Source of the DNA: Bettongia penicillata ogilbyi
Taxonomy: Eukaryota > Chordata > Mammalia > Diprotodontia > Potoroidae
Direction: 5' to 3'
Assembly (NCBI GenBank): GCA_023548195.1
Contig: JAJHZJ010000311.1
Location: 2,743,836 to 2,807,835, forward strand
Length of the DNA stretch: 64,000 nucleotides
Translations under genes and position numbers: made by a program
Part shown: positions 49,001 to 58,700 of the stretch, in pieces
Layout: every line of letters begins with the position of its first letter
How positions within the stretch are numbered: position 1 is the first letter of the stretch
Notes under the pieces: model-generated
Database searches by the model: none
What the model was told of the DNA's origin: nothing
Seen by the model: only the letters and a program-made list of their open reading frames with translations

Positions 49001-52000
49001 CATTAAATTCCCTGAGACAAGGATCTTGGCTTTCTGAGGCTAATCTATCCCAAGACCAGGGCCTCCCTCCAGTCCGCTCAATGACTCTGCTTCGGTCCAC
49101 TGCTGATCCAGCCTTGTCTTTTTACCCCAGGGGACCATCGCTATATGAACAGCTATGCATCCGACTGGGGCCAGTCAGACACCATGAAGAGATATTCCAT
49201 GTACCTTACACCCAAGGGTAAGCAACAGCGGCATTCATTTACTCTGTGGGCCTGTGAACCAACTCTGGCAAGTTCACATCTCCTGGCCTTGAAGGTTTTT
49301 CCTCCCTCCAGATGTTTCCCCACTTGATCTCTCATTTCCCCAATCTCCATTCCTAGGATGGCTTCACATGAATCTATGTTCCATACAGGTTTCCAGACCG
49401 AGAAGACCTGAGCCTGAGCCTGGGCCTGGGCTTGGACCTTGGTAAAATAGGCTAACTTCTAAATGATCCTAGCTCTTCCTTGGAATTAGTTCCAAGACTC
49501 TCCTTTCACTGCTTTCTAAACTCTTCTCACTATTTTGATATTAGGCAGTGAGCCCTTGACTGTGGTCATTGAGCTCGCTTGGTTCCCTGGGTTCTGTTGG
49601 CCAGCTTGTCCTTAATTAGCCTTCCTTCTTGTTCTTTTCCTTGTCACCATAACTGGCTACACAATTCTGGCATCTGTTTCCTCTTTAGCTTTGTATCAAC
49701 ACCTTCCAGGTTATTGTAATGTGTTTCATAGGGATTTTTCACAAGGCAAAAGAAAACATAAAACCCCAGAAAGGTAAGGTAATTAGTAGTGTGTATTTAA
49801 GAAAGCAACCAAGTCTCAGGTTGGCTGGTGCTTAAACTTTTCAAGGCTATTTATCTAATGCCCAGTTCTTCAGACCTCCTTGCCTCATGACTCTCTCTAA
49901 GCCTCTAGTCTAATGTCAGTTTCCACACTCTATTGGCCAAAGAAGAGACCAGGGCTTTACTGACCAGAGCACCATGAGTGAGGATTCCTCTCTTGGGCTG
50001 TCTGGATCAAGCTGATTTGCCCATTGTAAAATGCCAGGATTATACTTCAAGTCCAATTAAAGAGCCTCCAGTTCCTGTGTCCTATTCACACTGCTGCCCT
50101 ATTGCTGACTTCTCAACCTTTCCTTCTTTCCAACCACAGGAAAGTGTGCAAATAGACACAAACCTTGTTCTCTATCATCTTGAAAATCAGAATAAAAATC
50201 CACACTCCCTAAACCATTCTGTACTCTCATAGAATATGCTTTTGTAAAATCATTCCCTCTCTTGGGTAAGAAAACCTTCCTCCTCCCTCTATGATAATTG
50301 TTGCTATGGTTCAGTTGTGTTCAACTGTTTGTGACTCCACTCAGTGTTTTCTTGGCAGACATACTGGGGTGGTTTGCCATTTCCTTCTTCAGCTCATTTT
50401 ATAGATGAGGAAACTGAGGCAAATGGGGTTAAATGACTTGTCTAGGGTCACACAACTAGAAGCGTCTGAGATTAGATTTGAACTCATGAAGATGAGTCTT
50501 CTTGACCCCAGGCCTGGCACTCTATCCACTGCACCACCCAGCTACCTCCTCTTTGATTATCTATGGTGCCAAATGAACAGATCTCAGTGCAAATCCCCCA
50601 GGAAACTGGGACCTAAAGATATGATATGATGAATACAAGATCACACAGCAAGTTAGTGGCAAAATTGGAACTAAAGCCTAAGTCACCTCATTTCAAGTCT
50701 GAAAAGAGTGCTGTACTCAGTCAGAGGACTTAGATTTGAGTCCAGGTTCTGTCCCTTACTTCCTATGTGGTCTCTGGGCCTCAGCTACCTCATCTGTAAA
50801 ATGAGTGGATTAGACATGATCCTCTCTTTTCCATCATTGCTTCGTTCCCTAGAAGACAGGAGCCAAATTTTCTTCTTGCTTCATATTCCCCAGCCCAGGA
50901 CTCTTTGCATGCAGATAACAAGGCCAGGTTTTCTCAGGGCTGACTTCTGATGGATTCTCCTTCCCTTTCACCCATCCTCCACCCTCCCCTGGTCGATGGG
51001 AATTTTCCTGGCCCAGGAGATCATTTCTGTCTGCTTATGCTCCTGCCTCCCCCAAGCTGGCCCATCACTCACAACCCTCATGCTATTCTCCCTTATACCC
51101 CAAATGTCTGTCATACCAATGAGGAGACACTGTCCTCCTTTGCACAGAGAATGCAGGTTAGGGAGCTAAGGTCCATTTATGAAAGAGAACCCCAGGGAAT
51201 TGGTATTTTCCTATTCAATGCCTGTGGACATTTGGATCCAGCTGCCCCTCCTATAGGGGGGACTCTGTCCAGCTTGAAAAACAGCATCTGGGCTGTGTGA
51301 GGACTGTCTGGGGGTGGTAGGCATGAGGGCTGGAGCCTCACCTTCCCAATCCTATCTCATGCCAAGCCTGAGCTCACCTTCCAGCAGAAGGTTGTGCTAG
51401 CTTACTGTGCCCTGCAAGGGGAGGAGATGACATCGAGTAACCTGACCCATGCCTCTGCATTTGGGTGTCCTGCTTGCATGGACCTGTTCTGGGATCCACC
51501 ATTCTCTGCCTAGACTGCCTGCTTCTGCCTGCTCTTTGGGACTCATCCCTGAGTCTTCCGACACTGTTCTCTGGGGGCTTTCCTACTCTGTTAGGAACAG
51601 GTGGTTTCTGATTGTGTCATCTCTAGTGCTTTCTCTTGCCTGGAAAGGGGAGAAACTATGAGAAGGCATTGTGTTATAGTGGGGAAAACACTAGACTTAG
51701 GTGACATGGGACACAGAAATCACAGAATTCAGCAACAGCAGGATCTTTGCCTCATTTTACAAATGGGGAAACCGAGACCCAGAGGAAGGAAATGACCCAC
51801 CACAGTTGCCCACATTATTCAGACTTGAACTCTGGTCCTTAGACAACAAATTCAATGTTCTTTCTGCTCTATTGCTCTGCTGTTTCTGCTGATAATGAAC
51901 AGTATGACTTTAAGAAAGGGACTTGATCTTTCTGGTGTACAGTTTCCTCATTTGTAAAATAAGTGGGGCAGATGAGGTGATCTCTAAGGCCTTTCCCCTT

Positions 52001-52697
52001 CTGAATTTAATAATTCTATTTTATGGCCCTGTGACTCATTGGCCATTCAGTCTGAGAGGAATGACCCTCGGGGCATCCATCTTAAAGAAGTCCCACAAGC
52101 AGTCTGCTCAGCTACAGCAGTGATTCCACATTGGTGAGCAACCAGAAATGAGGGATACAGGGATATGAGAGAGAGGAATAGAAGCTTATAGTCAAGAAGG
52201 TCTGAGTTCAAATCCAGCCTCAGACACTTAGTATCTGTGTGACTCTGGGTAAGTCACTTAACCTCTGTTTGCCTCAATTTCCTCATCTTCAAAATGGGGA
52301 TAATAATGGCACCTACCTCCCAGGGTTGTTGTGAGGGTCCAATGAGATAATATTTGTAAAGTGCTTAGCACAGGGCCTGGCATGTAGTAAGCACTCTTAC
52401 TATTACTGATGAACAAGACTTCCCTTAGTTCAAATTCTCCCTCAGATACTTACTTGCCTGTGATACCAGGCAAGTCATTTCACCTTTCTCAGCCTCAGTT
52501 TTCTCATTTATAAAATAGGGATAATAACAGCATCTACTTCATATTGAATGAAATTAAATCTTTAGAACACTTTGAAAACTTTAAAGTGGCATATAAATGT
52601 TAGCTACTGTTATTATAAATCACAAATAACAAGTACTTATATATGTGTGTATATATGTATACATGCATACATAAATATATATACATACATATATGTG

Positions 52698-52729
<32 letters not shown>

Positions 52730-55700
52730 TACATATAATTTCATTATCATTGCTTTTGGTGGAGGGAAGATGTCAAGTGTCCTTATATAACCATTATTCT
52801 CACAGGAAGCTATGCTAGGTACAAAGCAAGATGTATCCATCCCTTTAGCTTCTGGTACTTAACAGGGGATCCCTACTAGGACAGTCATGGCTCAGGTATC
52901 CTCAATTTTGACCTTCCTGATAGACAGGGAACCTAATTCACAGAATCACAGAGCTATCTAGCTCAACCTGTACTTGAAAAGGGATTCCTTCTATGCCATC
53001 TCACATAAGTGGTCATCTAACTTCTGCTAAGAGCTCCAGCAATACCCCTCCTGAGGCAGCCCATTTTACTGTGGGGTAGTTCAGTAACTAGGAAATTTGT
53101 CCTTATAGGCAGTGGAAATCTGTCTCCCCAACACTCCCACTTACCGCTTCTAGCTCTGACCTCTAAGGTCAAGAAAAATGAGTCAGATATTTGAAAAGAG
53201 TTTTCAAGCCATGGCCCCCACCTCTCCCTCTAATCTTGTCTTCTTCAGAGTACATCTTTCCATACACCCAGTTCCTTCCTCAATCTCCCACAATAGAATT
53301 TCTCCTCTTCTGCATGGCTGCCTCCTCTGTGCCCCATTTCCATTGCTTGGGACAAGCTTACAAAACAGGGTAACCTTTTAAAGTTTCTCCTTTCTGTTCT
53401 CCATAGCACCTCACTGTTCCCTCCTTCCTGATACCTACCAGTGTCCCACCAATAGAAGGCCTTCTCTTTAGAGAGCTTGGTGTTTACTCATAATCCTAAA
53501 GTGTGAGCTGGTCAGGTTTAAGTTAGCACTTGTACTGAAGGCATTTCATTCTAATAGGAGACACTGGAAAATCCCAAATAGTTTTAGGATCTACTCCCTT
53601 CCCTCTACTTAAATTTCTAATAACAACATGTTAGATACCAGCACAGGCTATAAGAGAGAGTGTTTTTGGTTAGGGATCACTGCTTCTCTTCCTCTTCAGA
53701 TCACACCCGAACATGTACTCTTTTATCTCTTTCCTCAGCCGGGGCCAGGACATCTTATCAGCCTTCTTCTCCAGGCCGCCTCTCCAAAGAGATCAACCAA
53801 AAGAACTTCAACAATCTCTATGGAACCAAAGGTAAATGCCATTAGGACAGTTCATGAGTTGGAGCAGGAGGCAAAGCTAAACCAGGAGAGGATAACATTG
53901 GTGGAATGGAGAAGGGGCAGTCAGGGTGGACAGGGTGACCTCCTATATGAGATGGGCTTAGAGAGCTTTCAGGGTATGTGTGTGTGTGTGTGTGTGTGTG
54001 TGGTGTAGTGTGTAGTGGAGCTGCTAGCAGATGGTGAAAGCCTAGAGAAAAGGCCAAAAGTAGTCATTCAGAGAAAAGGAGAGTTCATGTGGCATTTAGT
54101 AAAGCCTGAGTCAAGGGTTCCTGAACTCCATCTGCTTTCTATTCTCATCTAGGATGGAATAAGAGGAGATGGACAAGGAACTGCCACCAGAGGGCTGAAT
54201 CTAATTTCTCATTTCTATAATGTTCTATGGTTTACAAAATGCTTTCCTCCCAAAAATCCTATGTAGTAGGTAGAATTCCCATTTTATAGTTGGAGGAACT
54301 GAATACCTCCTGTCTTCCTGGTCCTGGGAGTTACTACTATATTCTGCTACTTCTAGATTCAAGAGCTTCCTGACATTAAGCATTAATATTTGGGTCAGGA
54401 AATCACTATCCCCGTTTTGTTGTAAAAGCACTAGTCTAAGTTGGAGGATCTGGCACTGGCCACAATCTATTTGCTTAGAATCCTGCCATTTACCTGCTGT
54501 ATGGTCCTGGGAAAAACTGATTAACCCTTCAAAACATCAGTTTCCTCATCTGCAAAGTGGGAAGAATGATACCCATAGCCCCTACCTCAGAGGGTTGCTG
54601 TGAAAACATACCTTGCAGGATTTAAAAGAACCATCGACATGAGAATTATTACTTTAGGACATACTCCTGCCCAAAGGCAGAGGGATAGCCTGGATGAATC
54701 TATAGCTCTAAGAGTCGATAATTTTATGCCAGCTAGTCATGATTTATTTCATAGTTGTAGAATGTCCTTTGAGGAAAAGACCTGAAGCATCAGCCCTAAT
54801 TGGTGAACTTTCTAACTCTGTCTTCCCAAAGAGAGCTCCTTTAATATGGGGGGCAAAAAATGGAGAGCTTATACCAGGGAGAATATGTAAAGATGGAGGC
54901 ATGAAGAGGAGATGTCTGAGGTTCTTTTTTGGTTAGGCTCAAGTACCAACCTTCTCTAAAAGAAGGATGGCAGAACTGGCAGAAATAGATTGGTACTTGA
55001 GACCCTGGAAGGAATCATGAGCCCTGGCTTTGGAGTCAGAGAGTCTGGATTCAAGTCTCAGGTCTGCAGCTTAGTACCTGTGTGACCTTGAGTAAGTCAT
55101 CTAAACTCTTTGGACTTCAATTTCTTCAGTTGTGATGTGAAAGAGTTGGACTAGACAACCTTAATTGTCTGTTTAGGCTCTAACTCAGTGACACACTCCT
55201 AGCTGGAAATTCTTTGGCTTCTCTAGGTCTTGGCTCCAGGAGAAAATTCTCTTGTAATTACTGGAAGGTATAAGTTTATTTGCTCTCTTGGTAGTAGGTT
55301 GTTATAGAGACCCATTCTTATGTTTACAGGAGTTTTTGCTTTGGAGAAAAACAGTTGAAAGTAAGTTCTACTGTGCTTGGAAATCCAGCTATCTGTTCTC
55401 TGCAGGCAGAGAACAGATAAGCTGGGCAGGCTGAGAGGAAGAGCTCAGCCATACAGGAACCTCCTTTGGCTACAATAAAGAGAGAATGGGGTGCTACTCC
55501 ACACATATGTCCTATCAACTCTCCATTATGCATGTTGTGGACTATCTGTGACAAAACGTTGGTACCTGATCGTTTTTTCTCCAAGTCATCCAGTTCACTC
55601 CACACTGCCTTGTTTCTTCTGCCCAATATGTATGTGTTCAGGGAATACAAAATCTTTTGACTATTAAACCAAACCTCAGGAAATTAAGAGGTAGAACAAA

Positions 55701-58700
55701 TTGCCCCTCAAATTCATGGTCCTGTGACATGTGGAAATAGCCTTTGCGTTATCTGATGTTTTGGGTCTGCTTGCTATTTTTTCTACTTGTCTAGTATGGA
55801 TAATTGGAATGATTCCACTCTTTAGCTGTTCCAGGGGCAAATTCAGATGGGCTGGTTAGATTTCAATACTCCCTCTTCTTCCCTACCAGGCAACTACACT
55901 TCCAGAGTGTGGGAATATTCATCTTCCATTCAGAGTTCTGATGATTTGCCTGTTGTCCAAGGCAGCTCTTCCTTCTCCTTGAAAGGTATTGTTCCTCCCT
56001 CCTTATGACCCCTTCCCAGTGACCACCTTTCTTGCTGTCCCTGTTCTTCTCTCCAGCTACATTCTCCTTTCAACAACTCCCCTATTGACCTCCATTAGGT
56101 CTTTTTTAATCTGTTTCTCCCACTTTGGCTAACGTTATAGTGCCAAAGGCACTTGAACTCTGAAGAGCTGGATTCTAGCCTTAACTTTGTCACTGCTGTG
56201 TGACTTTTGGAAATCTTTTGCTTGACCTCTCTTGGACCTCATTTGACTAACTTACAGAAACTAAAGATTTGGGATCACATGTTACAACATGATATAGTAG
56301 ATATAGAGCCAGCCTTGAAGCCAGGAAGACATAGGTTAAGTCTCACCTCTGATACATATGGTTTGTGTGACCCTGGGCAAGTCGCTCACCTTCAAAGTAG
56401 TCTAGGAAATTCTGTAAATCTTGAAGTTGTCGAGAAAACGCTGACTTACATTGGTAGAAGGAATTTACTCACCTGGAAATCAATGAGTCACATTCCTATC
56501 CTTATCCTTTGGATATGACCCGGTGACCCCTATTCTTTGACTCTTTTCCCTACAAAAGAATCTCAATATGCCTTCCTTCTTTCCTTCCTTCCTTCCTTCC
56601 TTCTTTCCTTCCTTCCTTCCTTCCTTCCTTCCTTCCTTCCTTCCTTCCTTCCTTCCTTCCTTCCTTCCTTCCTTCCTTCCTTCCTTCCTTCCTTCCTTCC
56701 TTCCTTCCTTCCTCCCTTCCTTCCTTCCTTCCTTTCTTCCTTCCTTCTCTCTCTCTCCCTCTCTCTTTTTCTTCAACTTTATCTCATTCCCTTAAGCTCC
56801 CTAGAAAGACATGAGGTGTCTAGGACCCCTGCCCTTGAATGCTTCTCTGGTCAAACTCAGGATCTATCACCACCTAGAAACAAATCCCTAAACCCAAAGG
56901 GAGCATAAGCCTACAGGAAGATGAGGAAGGAAGCTCACATCCCCAAGGTGTTGATGGAACTACCTGAGTAGTTCTGATGGAAGCAGGCCTTCCTTTCAGC
57001 TCCTCATAAACAGATGGTCTGGAAGGGAAATAATCCCCAGATGTGGAAGGGGGATAGGAGCTGGGAGACTATCTCTAATTACTGAATCCTCTAACCTGCA
57101 CCTTGAGGTAGCTTCAGCATCTTGGAAATGGACTGGAGCTAGATCTCTGGGCAGGACCTAAGGATCTAGCAGGGTCCATGGGGGGAGGGAGTGGTCAGTT
57201 TTGAAGTCCCCTGGGGAGTTCCAGTGGTCTTCAGACAAAATCTAGAGTCTGTCAACCATCATTAGAGATGCTGGATCATATGTAAGTCATCATACAGACT
57301 ATTGCACGGCCTATTGAAAAAAATACTGGATTTAGAGTTAGGAGATCTAGTTTTGATTCCTGACTCTTGTTTCTCAGTGTTTGAGTTACTTTAGGCCATT
57401 TCATTCCCCTCTCTGGACCTCAGTTTTTTATCTGTAAGATGAGGCAGTGAGGCTCGATGGTCTCCAAAGTTCCTTCCCATTCTAAATCCTATGATCCTCC
57501 ATGGGCAGAGGAAAGAGACCTTTGCTACTGTTTATTTGGTTAGTTACATCTGACTTGCTGTGACCCCTTTTGGAGTATTTTTGACAAAGATACTGGGAGT
57601 GGTTTGCCATTTACTTCTCCAGCTCATTTTACAGATAAGAAAACTGGGGCAAACAGAGTTAAGTGACTTGCCCAGCATCAACAGTTAGTAAGTGTCTGAG
57701 ATCTGATTTGAACTCAGGTCCTCCAGCTACACTGTGGATAGATCTTTATAAGGTATTAAGGATGGCCTTCCTACCTCCAAATATCTTTCCTTAGGCCCTT
57801 GATGCCCCACTATGAAAAATGTTTCTTTGGATTAAGGTATCCACTTTGGACATTCTACATTGTTCATTCTTTCCTTGACTGAATAGAAAACCTACTTTTG
57901 AGGGTAATTCATATCATACAGGTGCAAACCAATATCCTACGTTACGTTTGCAGAAGAAAAATCAGTAACAGCCAGGGGAATCATCTCCTACATGATGGAG
58001 TTTGGGATATATAACTTTATCAGATGATCTGAGAATAGACCATGGTCAATGAACTAGTAATTGATGCATTGAATTGTTCATATTCATTTGATTTTTCTTG
58101 AGTGCCTTTTTGGTGCCAGCAGCTATATAGAATGCTGTAGCAGTTTTCTAGACAGGAGAACCTTGTGGCAGGGAATGTTACCTGGAAGGTCAGGCCCAGG
58201 ATGGGAACTCTAGTAACAACTCTAAGGCACATAGTAGAGATAGACAGTGCTGAAAAAAACCTGAGGGGAATCACCAAAAACAAACTCTCTTTGTATCTTC
58301 TCCTTTCCCCATGCACCCCGCACCCTGTCTTAGTCTTCCTTGGGTCTCATCAGGCTTAGAGAGATCAGACCTCTCCAAGCTGCCCCTAACCTTCAGGGTG
58401 CAAATTGGGGATATGCTGGCAGGCCTTAGAAGCATGGAACTTCTGTTGTGAAGGAGGGGACTCCAAGAGAGGCTAGAGGCCTCTGTGAGATCACCCACAC
58501 TGCACTTCATCCCCTGAGCCTTTGGATGTAGTAGAAAGACTTTTAAACTGGAATTCAGAGAAGTTAGTTCAAATCCCTGTTCTTCTAATTCCTACGGGGC
58601 CTTGGACAAATCTCTGAAACCAATCTGGGCCTCAGTTTCTTAATCTGTAAAATGGAGGAATTGGATTAGATGGCCTCTGAATTCCCTTCCAGAGCTCAAT

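Noticed and set aside
50950..51300. 116-codon open frame in intron 5
   Set aside because: No known domain, Pro/Leu-rich composition typical of C/T-rich DNA, no suitable flanking splice phase.
56480..56908. Open frames on both strands with Lys-Glu-Gly-Arg or Pro-Ser-Phe-Leu repeats
   Set aside because: Translation of the (TTCC)n microsatellite.
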